64,000 bases of DNA from Plantago elongata (lineage: Eukaryota; Streptophyta; Magnoliopsida; Lamiales; Plantaginaceae). The position numbers and the translations under genes were made by a program. The notes beneath the pieces are model-generated. The model did no database searches. It saw only the letters and a program-made list of their open reading frames with translations, and had not been told where the DNA came from. Location of the stretch: the NCBI GenBank assembly GCA_036897095.1, contig JAYMSP010000002.1, positions 1 to 64,000 on the forward strand, read 5' to 3'. Of the stretch, positions 1 to 12,700 are shown piece after piece. Positions within the stretch are counted from its first letter, which is position 1. Each line of letters starts with the position of its first letter.

Positions 1-1336
1 CTTTGAGGGGCTTGTCAATGGCAACAAGTAGCTCGCAATCATCATCATAGTAGACAGTCGTACTCGTACAAATCTCTTTATACCACGTTATGAATTACAC
101 GAACCATCAAAGATTTCTTTCGAGGTAAATATGATAGGTAGGTCGGAAGCATATAATGCTGTTTGTGAAACATTCATTCAATATGTTGTATAGACTAGAA
201 AGCTTTCATCAGGTGTTAGCTAATAGCTACCATCATTCTATAGTATACAATATATATATTTTTATCATGTATAAGTGTTTACTTGGATGATAGGTTTATG
301 ATTTTTAAAATTAGTCAATATGATTTTTATTTTTATTTACAAATGTAGTGGCCATTTCTTGTAGTGCAATTTAGTAGCTACTAGACGTATGTAATAAGTC
401 AGTCACAATCTGGCTACATCCTGGAAAAGTCCGCATTTTATTTATTTTCAAGTTGTTATTATGGTTGTGCACTGCAGAGCTGCAGGCTGTATATTCGTGC
501 CGTAAACATTCCAATACTATAGTTGAGTACTGAGTTTTTCACGATGTGCAAGAATAAATAGTGTCAACAGAGTGATGAAAGAAGATTGTGAGCTGAGAGT
601 CCAACTACTTTTTGGGTTCACCAAATTTCCATTGGTTCATTTAGTGGCCTCTCTTTCTATAGTGAAGATAGGTGCAACGAGAGCAAAGGAGGAATGAAGG
701 CAAGAACCAGTGTGTAAAAATGTGATATTTTGGCATCCATATGATTAATTCTCTTTCAAGATTGTAACTTATGTAAATTTTTATGTAATTTGGCATTAAC
801 AAGCGTGTATATCAGTTTATATGAAGGTGTTTGTATTAGTTTGTTTGTTTAGTATCAAAACATTAATTATTGTAGCTTAAAATTTGTATATTGTATAAAA
901 GAAACAGGGATATAATATCGTTTATACTTTATCAAACAAAATACGGACACCGTGCGGTGATTCAACTCTAGTATTTTTAATAAAAGTAACATCATTTACG
1001 AGGAGTATATCTACAATGTTATTACACGATGTAGTGCTCTGATCGATCTCCATTCCATCAAACAACCAAAGGAGTTGGAATAACTCGTTGCAAATGTGGA
1101 AGTTTGAAGAATATGCACAAATTGTTCGAATTCGTAATGCACCAAGTTGTATCATTGTATTTGTATGAAATATATTTTCCGAATTCGAACGTGTAAGAAC
1201 TTATCTAGGCACGCAGCCTAATAAAACGAAGGAAGTGAGAAATAAGTTGCCACATACTTGCACCGAGTGGCACGTGTCCACAAACAAACATATCCTGCCT
1301 GTTCTTCAACCCTTAATATGAAATGAAAGCAGGACA
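1..1336. other. gene-free left flank
   Basis: No supported gene. The first 30-50 bases have short open frames that could be the last codons of a gene lying to the left, but they are too short to judge. A TTTCTTGTAGTG string ending at 366 resembles one end of a CACTA-type element; no partner end is visible. The rest is AT-rich and unremarkable. Confidence 0.5.
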
Positions 1337-2304
1337 ATGTATGGTAGTACAGGACCATTGAAACTGGTAAGTAAAGGAAAGATGGATCACAAGAAGTCGG
1401 GTTCGGATCCAACGGCGTTAAATGGAGAAAAGCACGGCGAGTTGTACTCTCCCAAGTATGCAATTCATGTGAACACGAACACCGAGCCGAAAGGGAATGA
1501 TGAAGAAGAAGACGGAATCGGGCAAGGAAAGTTGTACTCTGCTGATGCTGCGATTCACATAAGCAGGGAAAATCGAAATTCCGATCACCTGAAAAATACG
1601 GTATGAATTTTGTTGTTGCCGCTAGTAGAGTGACTGATTTTATGCCTGTTTCTTACACTTCACTTCAGCACGAGCTCAACTATACAGCCGCTTTCTCATT
1701 AAATATGGAAAAAAAATTATTTAGGGTCCGTGAATTTTTATTTATTCCGTGCATGTAAGTGTATGTCGGTCCGTGAAATATTATTTATTTAGGATATGAG
1801 GTTTTTTTTATGTGGTTTGTGAATTTTTATTTAAGTCGGCTGTGAATTTTTATTTAAGTCGGTGAGTTTTAATGAAAAAACTGCTCCTTCCTAAACTATC
1901 TCATTCAGCTAGGTTAGCTTATTTGACTAGTGGTCGATTGGCTCAAATCGGCAAACTTATCAGATAATTTAGAAACAGCACTAATCGATGACCTTTTATT
2001 TGTCTCAGTTGAGTTCGGATATAGCTTTTGATTTTATACAATTTGACAAATTAGCTAGTTTATAGGTAACGATTAAACGACCTTACTGGGTTGCAGTTTC
2101 GGCTTGTTCATTAGCTACCTTCAGCTAGTTTTCACTTGAGAGAGCATTCACATCAGAATACAAATACATCCTCATTTTTTGTACTTAAGAAAGATGAACA
2201 TGCAGGTTAAACAAGAGGACGAGGATAATGTCCGAGCAGCGCAGAAGGAAGACAACAGCAAGAAGCCGAATACAATAAGTGGATTGTTAGGTCCAAAGCT
2301 ATGA
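1337..2304 (+). CDS. small hydrophilic protein of unknown function, two exons
   Basis: Exons 1337-1600 and 2206-2304 joined by a GT-AG intron give 120 residues in one frame, ending TGA. I do not recognise the family. The product is strongly charged, with no signal peptide or membrane segment. It carries an internal repeat: residues near 35-45 (GELYSPKYAIHV) resemble residues near 63-74 (GKLYSADAAIHI), separated by an acidic EEED stretch. The C-terminal exon is rich in D/E/K and ends GLLGPKL. Two methionines, at 1337 and 1382, could start translation; the first is used here. It converges on the NUP88-like gene, whose stop lies about 400 bp downstream on the opposite strand. The repeat and good splice sites favour a real gene, but function is unknown. 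Confidence 0.55.
1601..2205 (+). other. intron of the small unknown gene
   Basis: A 605-bp GT-AG intron (ACG|GTATGAA ... ATGCAG|GTT) that keeps the coding frame. It contains tandem-like TTTTTATTTAAGTCGG strings near 1830-1860. Confidence 0.5.
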
Positions 2305-2711
2305 ACTCTTCAGTCTTTGTAGTTTTTGCCTTACTTCACAGTACTCTAAGAACTGTGTCTGTTTCCTAGAGTTTTCACGTCTTTATTGAAAATTATACTC
2401 TGTTTTGAACCATGTTAATATAAGCAAAGGAGGTATAAATCAATTCATATGTTCGCTCAAACACAACTAGTATAAACAGGCAAAGCTACTATAAGATCGA
2501 ATCGGAGACATGGACCCACCTTTAAGTTACCAGGCAGCTATAAACAGCGTATCAGAGCCAACGAAAATCACAAACTGAACTACTTGTGCATGCTTGCCAG
2601 AAACTTAAGCAATTCAGTTTGCATGAAACAGGAGGCGGGACTAATCTATGCATCTTCCAAGCCTCTGAAAATTTGTGATGAGGATCATGGCTGCTCTGGA
2701 CATGGACAAAA
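2305..2711. other. convergent intergenic spacer
   Basis: This spacer separates the 3' end of the small unknown gene (+) from the 3' end of the NUP88-like gene (-). It should hold the two 3' UTRs. No other feature seen. Confidence 0.5.
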
Positions 2712-5700
2712 CTAATCATCAATCTCTTTGTTCTTTAAAGCTGATTCTACCAGTTTAACCTTCTTGCTGTTTTCAGTGTTTAAGAGCGAGAGTTTTTCGA
2801 GCGCCGACTTTAAGATAGCAACTTCATCATTTTGAGTCCTATCCACCCTTCTTGCGGGTCTGCGTCCCATTTGCTTTGAGGGGGCCTGAGGAGAATTTAC
2901 GTGTCGTTTCAACCTTGTGCTTAAAGCTTCTATGGTAGAGTGCAATGCTTCCAACTCCACTCCATTAAATCTATCTGCATGGAGATTAAAGGCTAGTAAG
3001 TTCGGTTCTATTCATGAAATGATACTTGATCACCATAGATGTATCAAACAACTAATCTGGTGAACAGAGCATATAGTACAGAGAGAAATAACAATGATGA
3101 TTGATAAACATAATCTACAACAGGCAATGAACACGCCATATAGCATAGAGAAATTCGGTGCAACTTGCAATGCAATAGTATCTGAAGAATTACCAAGTTC
3201 AAGTTTGAAGTCTCGTTCTGCTTTCGACAGAGGTTTTTTCTGAAACCCAGGCAGAGTCCTCAAGTTTTGTAAACGTTGTTCCAAGGAACTGTGACGCTTA
3301 ACTGCATTGTCAATGCAGTCCTCTATCTTATCCCGTTTCTTCTCAAATTCCGAGAGCTTTTGTTGCAACTCGCGTAAATGAGAATGCTGGTTACCGATTA
3401 TCTTTTTCAAGTGAGGCGCATGATGTTGGAGTTCAAAGTATACCTGAGAACAACATAATCAGACGTTTTAATTTTGATAACTTATAAATCCAACAAATAG
3501 ACATAATTAATCAGATAGATTATAAATTATGCAGCATATAATTTTGAAAAGAAAAAAAACCTTGAAAAATAGTGCATTTTTAGCACCTACTGTTGCATTT
3601 ATGGGAACAGGTTTATGTTCTTACCTTGTGTGCATACTCTACATAGTTCTCATGAAACAGCTTGGAATATTGATGAAGCATTGATCGTCCTTCAATAGTA
3701 TCAGCAGCAAGGGAGCGCATACTAGGAGCAGAAGGGGGCAATAAAACTGACTTGGGGCCACCAAGAAGTTCTTTGCTAATAATAGTGAGAGTATCCATTT
3801 CTTTTACCTCTTCCAAACCACCAGCTTCTTTCCGTTTATCAACAACGTGCATAAGTAACATGTTAGAAGTATCCATCTGTAGAACTACGCATTCCCGAGA
3901 AGAGGTAAGCCCCAAAATCCATGAACTCCCAAATGAATCTGATAAAGCAAGGAAGCCGTGAATAGGAGCAGTGGAGGAAGATTCCTCTGGGCCTGCACTT
4001 AGGACAGATAGCACAGATGGAGTTTTCATCTGCTCTTCTTTACCACTTGTCTGTTTCGTGAATGGGAGAAAATGCAAGACTATTGAGTCCACTCCACCAG
4101 CGTGAATACAAAAAATTATTTCTGGAGCAAGTGGATCCGTGACCATTGCAATGTGGGAACCCCCTTTATTAGGCAAAGCTAGATCAACAATCGCCAGTCT
4201 TAACAATGGAGGTGGATGTCCCGACCAGGCAGTATCACTTTGGGGTTGATCAAGTTGTAAAAGAGAGGGTATATTGGGAACCAATTCGCAGATCATTGCA
4301 GCACCAATTATCTCATCTGATGAATCAACACATAGACGAGGTGCACTGCCCGTCCTCCAGACTGGCTGAATTTCATCAGCTATAGCATCCAACTGCAATT
4401 GCCCACCACTCCAAGCAGTCACTAGAACTGAGTCTTTACCAACTAGATTGTAAAGAAAACTGACTGCACGCCCCTCAGAATCTTTTCTCTGGATTCCTGA
4501 TGCACCTGTGCGCACATTATTTAGCGGTCCCTGGGAATGATGCCACTTAAATGTTAGATGTATATTCTTAAAGCTTGGATATATGTATGAGAAAGAAGGG
4601 AAGAAAAATCTGGCAGAGCCAACAGAGTGTAATAAAATCAAATCAAATAAGAGATCATCCCCATCGAGTGAGCACTTCAATGTTGAACCAACTACACCAG
4701 CTACACTCCGCTCAGAAGTCAAAAAAGCCCAAGGGGAAAAACAGTAGTGACCTTAATTCTTTAACTATAAGAACAATAAAATGTGATGCAAGGCTCACAC
4801 AAGCACACCACAATCAATTTTATCTAATGCATAATGCATAAAGCACATGTCAGTCAATCAGCCAATTTTCATCCAAACTAGCCCTGAGGATTATAATCTT
4901 TATGAGTGACGAGCGAGTGCAAATATTCCTCTGCTACAATTTACCAATCATTTAAAACAGTTAGACTGCAACAAATTACAAGATGGAGTCTGGAGTTGGC
5001 TGCAGTGACTGTAAAAAGAAGCCAATACGCAATCATAAAAAGGCACTAGCAAGGAGAAGATCTGATGCCTAGAAAGAAAAGTTAGCAGAACATTGACCAA
5101 CAATTCCACAGAACAAATGAGATACCGCAGCCAAAAGAGAAGACAGAACCATAAAATGATATACAGCAGTAGATTCAGGAAGATCACTAAAGATGGATAC
5201 AGATCAGATGGAACCTGAGCTAAGCCTGGAAAATCTAAGGTAACCTTAAGAAATCAACATCGATAGAAAAAGAAAAATACCTGCAGTGCGACTGATTCAT
5301 CCAGTAGAACAAAAGGCCGTGCTTTAACTGCAAATGAGTTTCCTCCATTTCCTGCTTTGCCAACTAATTCAGGGAATGTAGCTTCCAGCCAAGAAATTGC
5401 CAGATTAGCATTTTTAGCAGCTTTTGGATTGGCAGATTTTAATCCAAATGTATGAGCATCATCATACATTTCCATAATGGACTCCCATTTATGCACACTG
5501 TTCATGATAGAAATATATAAGAGAATAAGATACGCATAAATCAAGCTACTAAGAATAAAAAAGTTCTTTATGCAGAAAGGATAAGCGGAGAAAACAGAAA
5601 GTAACTTTGGGCAAGAGTTATTGCATATCAAATTTGTTTGCAATCAAACATGATAGAGATGGACTTTTACTCGACCACAATGTCTTAGCAGTGCGGCCTT

Positions 5701-8700
5701 TTTAAAACAAGGAAAGGTGAAGGTTGTTATACTTCATTTCATTGAAGATTCTACGGGTACCCAGGACTTCATCAGTGACCATAAGACCCATTACTACTGG
5801 TGTGCATGCGAACATAATAGATAATAGTAGCTCACAAGACCCATTACTACTGGTTGCACGCTAACATAATAGATAATAGTAGCTTCCAAGACCCATTACT
5901 ACTGGTTGCATGCGAACATAATATATCATAGATAAGAAGCATTGACATAGCTTAAATATGATTCAAGCAGATAATTTGAACATATCCAAGAAACTAGAAC
6001 AGGCAAAGCCAAGTATTGAAGGTAGATACCTTCCAAAGGGGACAACTGGGCAAATGATGTAGATTGACCCATCGCTAAACAATATAAATACCTGCAGAGG
6101 AATAGGACCATCAGCTCAAACTGAAACATCAAGTATACGAGATTCAAGTGCCAACGTATAAGCCAAAGCTGTAAAAGTTTTAGACCGTACTCTCCACTTG
6201 TCATTATTTGGTTTTAACTAAATTCAGTTGTTGGCAACCATGGTAGAGTAGCTGACATTTCAACATGCATTGCCCTTAAGATGAAGAACCTAGGACTAGT
6301 TTTATACTTTGGCATACGAACAATGCAGCCAAGCAATGAGAAGTTGTGACTAATATAATAAGCTAGTGTCTAGTTAGTAACATAAACCTATAAATTTAGT
6401 CTCCTAGCACTCTCTCTCTCTCTCTCTCTCTCTGAACACAGATACTTACTCCAGCATACTTATGAATAATTTTAAAAGCTATCTAATCCACCAGCAGAAC
6501 AGCTTGAACAAGAACCAGTGGTACTACAAACAGGATGTACACTGACTAATGCCATGCAAAATTAGAATGAAGCAGAAGTCACTTACACTGAATTTATCCC
6601 ACAAATGATCCTTCCCAAAGGAGAAATCAACTGGGCATATAGATGCAGCCTTCACAGAACTACCAGGTTCTACAGGTTGTAAGTAGTACTCCTGCTCGGG
6701 TTGGCCAATAGATGTAGACAAGTCAAATATTCTGTAAACACGATTCAAGTACCACCATGTAAGTTCGTGGTATAGCCGATAATATATGTACAGCATAATA
6801 CCAACAAATGTTTCTGAGTCTCGAGAACTACAGTTGAGTAGCTTTAAAAAAAATACAAGGAAGCTATTATAGTGAAGCTTTCTTTAAGAAATTTTACACA
6901 TTACAAGATATAAGCTTAATTGACCGACTCAATGCTCAAGTGTATACAAAAAACTTGCTTCACATATTCTTTCTTGGAGGCAGGTTATACAAATGAAAAA
7001 ACAAGATCTTAAATTAGTTTGGCAATAATTATAGCCATGAAAAAAAAAGGAAAAAAAAACTCAGCAGGTAAATCTCAAATGTTCAAACTAGTTCATACTG
7101 ATTAGAACCTCAACCTGCATGGATGAACGCCACACACTAACTGAAAATAGACTAGTAGCCAACAAAATGTGAACAACAAAAAAAAAAAAAAAGAAATACC
7201 TGAAAACAGAATCAGAGGATAGGATACCCAAGTGAAATTCGCTGCAAGGATGCCATGAAATTTGCAAAATGCCAATATGATTGTCCTGGTCGAAGTAAAT
7301 TTTTGAACCAATTGCAACAGTCCTGCGAAATAGTTATACTTGATCTTAGCCAAGACGGGAACTTAAGAATTAGGTTAAACCAATCTCCTTTTTTATCATT
7401 AATGCCAAAAAAATTCAGGAAGGACAGGGTATTTATCCTTAGCATGGCCATAAGCTGCTAAGTAAGAATGCAGATAACTTTAGGTGACACTAATGAGAGT
7501 CTTCATATAAGCATGAAAACATCATAGACCCACACTTTGAACCTTCTTTAAATCATTATAAGAAAAAAACAGAATTTCATGAAACTGCTTCAAAATTCAA
7601 AGCAATAAATATTAACTTTGCTATCCCACATAATTTAGCTAGCTACCTATGGGGATGGTGAAGGTCTAACTGCACATTTTCCGAAACAGAAACATGCTAG
7701 ATTTTAGAAGGTTCCACGGAAGAGATTTTTCCATGCACATCTTCAACAATTCAAAATCAACAAATTGAAGTTACGTGCACATGGATGCAATTGAAAAGCT
7801 ATAGCACAAGTAGTTGAACATACCGACAAATGATACCATTCTCCCCAGTCGAAGGTCGTCCATAAAGGTACATAACACACAGGCCACCTGACCCAGCAAG
7901 AAGCAATGCTGATCCATTTCTGTTGATGGAAATCTTATTAACCTCAAAACTCAATGGTACATCTGCCTTCAACACCTATAAGAAAGGAAAAGTCCATATG
8001 TAGCCAAGCTAAATGAATTTCACGAGAGAGAGTAGCCAAGCTATATGAAATTCACAGCATGAAGAAACATTGCCAATCAAAGAATTCTCTCACTTTTTTC
8101 CACTCAAACACATAATCAAATCCTTAAATCACTACCTAAGTTCATTTATTCCAAGGCCATGTATAGCTCGACTTTCACGAGAGAGAGAGAGTAGCCAAGC
8201 TATATGAATTTCACAGCATGAAGAAACATTGCCAATCAGAGAATTATCTCACTAATTTCCACTCAAATACATCATCAAATCTAAAATCACTACCTACATT
8301 TACACCAAGGCCATGTATATCTCGAGCTTATCAGGTAGCTTATAAGCTAGATGAGCTTATTTCAACATTTCACCGTAATAAGCAAGTTATGCAAAATACT
8401 AAGAGCTCAAGCTAGATTACTCTTAAACTACACCGACAAAATTACATTACGGAAGTACATAAATGAACTTTGGTAAGCTTGAGCTTATCAGCGAGCTTAG
8501 TATCTAATTTACTAAACAACTCCATCAAAATCAGTTATCTAAATTTTAACTAGCTCTTACCAGGTATTGCACATTTGCTAAACAGACCAAATATGATACG
8601 AAATCAAATAACCATAACTACTTCCTCGCCTAACGGTATTGAAACCTCATAAACCCCTTCTAAACCCTTAATCCTACCACAATCAACTACATACACCAAT

Positions 8701-9033
8701 CAATACAAACTAAACAAAATTTGCATCTCCTGTAGAAAATAGCAATCAAACCTTAGAAGGCGAAGCGGCGATAATTGAAGTCGGCTCAGGTTCGCCGAGT
8801 CTGATGGAGATTCGGTGCAGGCATCGTTTGTTGGAATCCCAAACGTAAAGACGAGAAGCTCCATCCCACGCCATTAGAGTCGGAGGCGTCTTTTCGGCGG
8901 AGGAAACGGTGGTAGGGACGAAGAGAGGGTGGTTCTGGAGTGGGAGCCATTGGAGGTCAGCTGGGGGAGTTGAAATGGAAGGTGAAGGAGAGTGAGGGAA
9001 GTCAGTTTCCGATGAGTCCAAGCTAAACCTCAT
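2712..9033 (-). CDS. NUP88: nuclear pore protein NUP88 (MOS7-like)
   Basis: Nine exons on the minus strand: 9033-8752, 7975-7824, 7322-7200, 6731-6587, 6091-6030, 5497-5281, 4530-3625, 3443-3194 and 2974-2712. They total 2400 nt and give 799 residues, close to the roughly 810 of Arabidopsis MOS7. The N-terminal two thirds matches the Nup88 beta-propeller region (LQWLPLQNHPLF near residue 30; CPVVPFGSVHKWES across the exon 5-6 junction). The last two exons encode a heptad-rich coiled coil (HLRELQQKLSEFEKKRDKIE). In plants this nucleoporin sits on the pore and limits export of defence proteins from the nucleus; mos7 mutants have weakened innate immunity. Introns 1 and 5 carry local tandem duplications. 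All phases are consistent and no internal stop was found. Confidence 0.93.
5784..5930. repeat. three-copy 52-53 bp minisatellite in NUP88 intron 5
   Basis: Three consecutive copies begin at 5784, 5837 and 5889, each opening AGACCCATTACTACTGG and then carrying GCATGCGAACATAATA or a close variant. The third copy is truncated and diverged at its end. It lies wholly within an intron. Confidence 0.85.
6411..6433. repeat. (TC)n microsatellite in NUP88 intron
   Basis: An uninterrupted run of TC dinucleotides in an intron of the NUP88-like gene. Confidence 0.9.
8021..8330. repeat. tandem duplication of about 155 bp in NUP88 intron 1
   Basis: Copy one starts at 8021 and copy two at 8176. Both open CACGAGAGAGAG, continue through GTAGCCAAGCTATATGAA and GCATGAAGAAACATTGCC, and end near AAGGCCATGTATA. 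A partial third match to the leading part lies just upstream near 8000. The copies differ by scattered substitutions and small indels, so the event is not very recent. Confidence 0.85.
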
Positions 9034-9344
9034 AGTTTGCTTCTGATGCTAGTTTGGTAGCTTTAGTTTGCTAAGTCTTGGTAGAAGACGAACAGCAGAA
9101 ATTCGAAATGCAGGAATTGAACCGATAATAGTGAATTGAATCGGATTTGCAGAGTTTCTTTCTTTTCCTGCTTTTCACCGATCGAGTTTGATTACTCAGC
9201 TGAATTAGACTGGAAGCAAGCACAATGGGACTAAACGAGCCGTTGGCCCAACGTATCATGCTATGGGCCTTTGCTAGTCTAAACAGATTGGGCTTTTTGT
9301 TGTGTCTTTTCATGGACTGCTCGGTTCTAAATCACCTTGAGATC

Positions 9345-9442
9345 CGACCGTATTTTGTTTTAAACGACTAGAAGATTATTCAAACCCCCGACCTATTTTG
9401 AAATTGAAGTGTTACAAATTGAGTTGCACTTCGTTGTCAGTG
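9345..9442 (-). mobile_element. SINE relic (family member 1)
   Basis: Read on the minus strand it has GCAACTCAATTTGTAACAC (A-box-like), then AATAGGTCGGGGGTTTGAAT (B-box-like), then CGTTTAAAAC. The order and wording match the better preserved copy at 23222-23303. No target-site duplication was recognised, and the poly(A) end is eroded. Confidence 0.6.
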
Positions 9443-12400
9443 TTGTGTCAATGTTATTATGCCGCTTTTAAACTATGAATGTTTTTCTCAAACCGCACCA
9501 CTATAATTTATAAGTTATTGTATTTTATTGTATGGTTTACATGTTATTTTGCATACAATTTGAAACGTATTAAGTATTTGATGTAGATAATAATATATGC
9601 CTTGAGGCACTCATGTAAATGTGGACACTTGTGGACTTACGCTCCTGCTTGCATTTGATCTCGATCATGCTTCATCTAATGTTAGGTCAGGCTAATTGAG
9701 TGATCGGTCTGAACCAATGTGATTTATATCCATAGTTAGATTTGATTCATTAGAAATAAAATCCATTGCATTATATCAATATACGTTTTAATTTTGACCG
9801 TGTTAAACCATAATGTGAAAGGCTCCGTGAACTAGCTGCAAGAGAGGGAGTATGCAATAAGTTGAAACTTCACATTTTTCTTTAGAAGCATTGTTGTTTA
9901 ACGAGTCGATTTGAGTATCTCATTCCTAATGTGAATTATATAAGTATTAAATTCGAAACTATACAATTTGTACCAATTAATTACTAATGCTACAAAATTT
10001 TCAATACTAACCTGTTGTCGGTAGGGAAACTAAATGATATAATCAAGAAACCAACACCAACAAGCACCACTTCTAAACTACAATAATACTATGGTCTAAG
10101 TTAATGCAATATTTATCCAACTTCGTTTTCAAGATGATGTAAATGTATGTGATTCCTAGTATGAACACTTCATAAGGTATGTGGAGTGGGTCGAGTGTAA
10201 CCAGAATCATCGGATATTAATTATTATATTGTATTAATTAATTAATCGGGACTAATATAAGTTTGTATATTAAGATGCAGACAAGGCCTACATGTCTAAT
10301 TTCGTGTTTGGATCATTGGCCTATGCGTGTAGAGAGCGTGTACGTGGTGGATTTACTGGGCGGCCCTGAAGAATTAGATTCAGGGCCCATTTCACTTAAC
10401 TGGCAAGTAATGGATCAATCACATTTCATTTTCTCTCCGATACTACTATTACTAACTACTTTCAGTATTGTATAGCTAGCTACTCAATCACTCAAACATA
10501 TCTTCCCATCGACATATGTACTCACATTTGGACACAGATTTAATCATTCGTACGTGGATGGTTTTTAATAGTTTATGTAGCAAAATTGTGATTAGGAACA
10601 CTTCACTTCGTTATCAATGCAAACATCAACCGAAAGGAGGACATGACTTAAGAATCAAGATTGTGATTGATCGAATGTTGTATATGTGTCCTATCACAAA
10701 TAGTAAATAAGTAAATCTTTGTCCCTTCTGAATTTAAGTTTTTACATGTCTTTGTTACTAGAAGCTAAGTGCGGTGTCGTATAAGTTAATATATACTTGC
10801 GGGTTTATGATTGTTGTATACGTGTGTGAAGAGTTGGAGAGACGGAGACTAAAATAAACACATATTTTTCAGTCGGTTTTAGGTCATCCGCGCTCCATAG
10901 AATGCCGCGTATCAAAACATTATATGTTCGTCTTCCATGCCAACCCTGTTAGATGGGGAATTGGGCATAGTAATCACAAGTAACAAGTCACAACTCACAA
11001 GTTTAACAGAGGAAACATCTTCTAAAAATATGCCGTAGATTTTGGTGGATACTTTTATACATGTTACCTGAGTGAAACTATGCACTTCTATCAAGGGCAA
11101 TGAACATTGTCACTTTCAACAAATTGAAATTGATTTTGATTAGAAGCGAGATAAAGTATGTGATGATGTTTTAAATATAGAGAAAGGTGCATGATTTATT
11201 TATATACAAAAGAGACGTGGATGGTTCATCTTTAATTTTGTAATAGGATTTCAAGTTGTATCGTTGCATGATTGAAACAGATCGATCGATCGATCACATA
11301 TTTCTATAGTGTACTTTTTACCAATTGTACATGAATCGATCACTGAGTTAACTTGGTACTTGAAATACAAGACAAGCTGATAATTTGGATTCTATCAAAT
11401 AATATTGAAAAATATCAAATTCTATCACATTTTTATAACATACATATCGATTTAACGCAACATATACCACAGTCTATAAAACTTATAAAATCACAACTCG
11501 ATCATAAACACTTATACCCAACTCAACTAAAATCCAATTAATATCCATTTATTCATCAAGTTCCAGACAGGCTGTTTATATTTTACAACCCCTATTTATA
11601 ATGTTCAGAGACAAAAGAACAATTTAAACCTTTTTACTTGGAGAAAAATATGCACTCCCTACAATAAATGTTTGACTTTTACAATGGAAAAACAAATATT
11701 GTATCAAGTTGTAAATTTGCACGAGATTTCGTTTAGGCTGCTGTCAAAGTACAAAATGGAACTTGGTGCTAAACATCAGTTAATTACTGACAAGAGCAAT
11801 GACATAATAACACAATACATGGACATATTATTCTAATTCAATTTCAACGTCGATTACGTTTACAAAACATATAGACACGGCATATTACTTGCTGAGAAAT
11901 TAGACTGGAGTAGTCTACACTTAAAGTCACTATTAGTTTTTTCAATCCAACCGTGTTTCATCCATATCCCAATATCCCATACTCTGCTGATAACGGGGTT
12001 TACCGAGAACTCGAATCCCTCTATTTTCGTACTTTGACTTAATTTTGTAAGGCGCTATTTGATAGGTAAACTGCAACATTCTTCACGAAATCAGGAACTT
12101 GATCCTAACAAATTCCCATGTCATCGCAAAGTGTTTGAAAAGAAAAAGGCGCCAACTTGCATTTTTGCCCCTTTCTTATGTTATGTGGATAAGGTAAAGG
12201 AGGACAACTTGTAGAAGCTTTTATGATGAAGAGTCTGATTCGCATACTTCTTTTTCCAAGCAAAAAGGGGATTAACAAAGTTCCCGCTTCGGCCAATTGC
12301 ATGATCGGACACTTGCAATTTACGGTTAAATTCATGAACAAAATCAGAATTGATCACGGATGAACGTAAAAACTGATACTTGTATTCAAATGTAGAATTG

Positions 12401-12549
12401 AATTGACTCGTGAAGAAAACAAGTTTTGGATCGAATTCAACCGATTTGTATTATCAACTTCGACCTCTCGAATTTCGTTTGTAAAAGTACAATTCAAAAT
12501 ATTATAATGCAGTTAAAATGATACTATATCGTATGGATGAAAATGCTAT

Positions 12550-12700
12550 AGGGGTTGATTGGGCTGGCATTTAAATACCCCCATTTGACTCGATGAACAG
12601 TGATTTGGCCTAAAATACACTTCAAATACCCCAATTTCAATACTATTACAAACACAATTTCACTAAAATTCTCATTCAAATGCCATGTCAATCAGCCCTT
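12550..12700. mobile_element. Tourist-like MITE, copy 1
   Basis: About 150 bp bounded by imperfect inverted ends: GGGGTTGATTGGGCTGGCAT at the left, and the reverse complement of GGGCTGATTGACATGGCAT at the right. Its flanks are A/T-rich (TATA and TTATA). Its reverse complement aligns well over most of its length with 28008-28170. The GGGxxTGxTTGG-type end suggests a PIF/Harbinger (Tourist) derivative. Confidence 0.7.

Noticed and set aside
352-366. CACTA-type terminus TTTCTTGTAGTG
   Set aside because: Single short end with no partner or target duplication inside the window.
5784-5930. CRISPR-like array
   Set aside because: The copies are directly abutting with no unique spacers and lie in a plant intron; a minisatellite.
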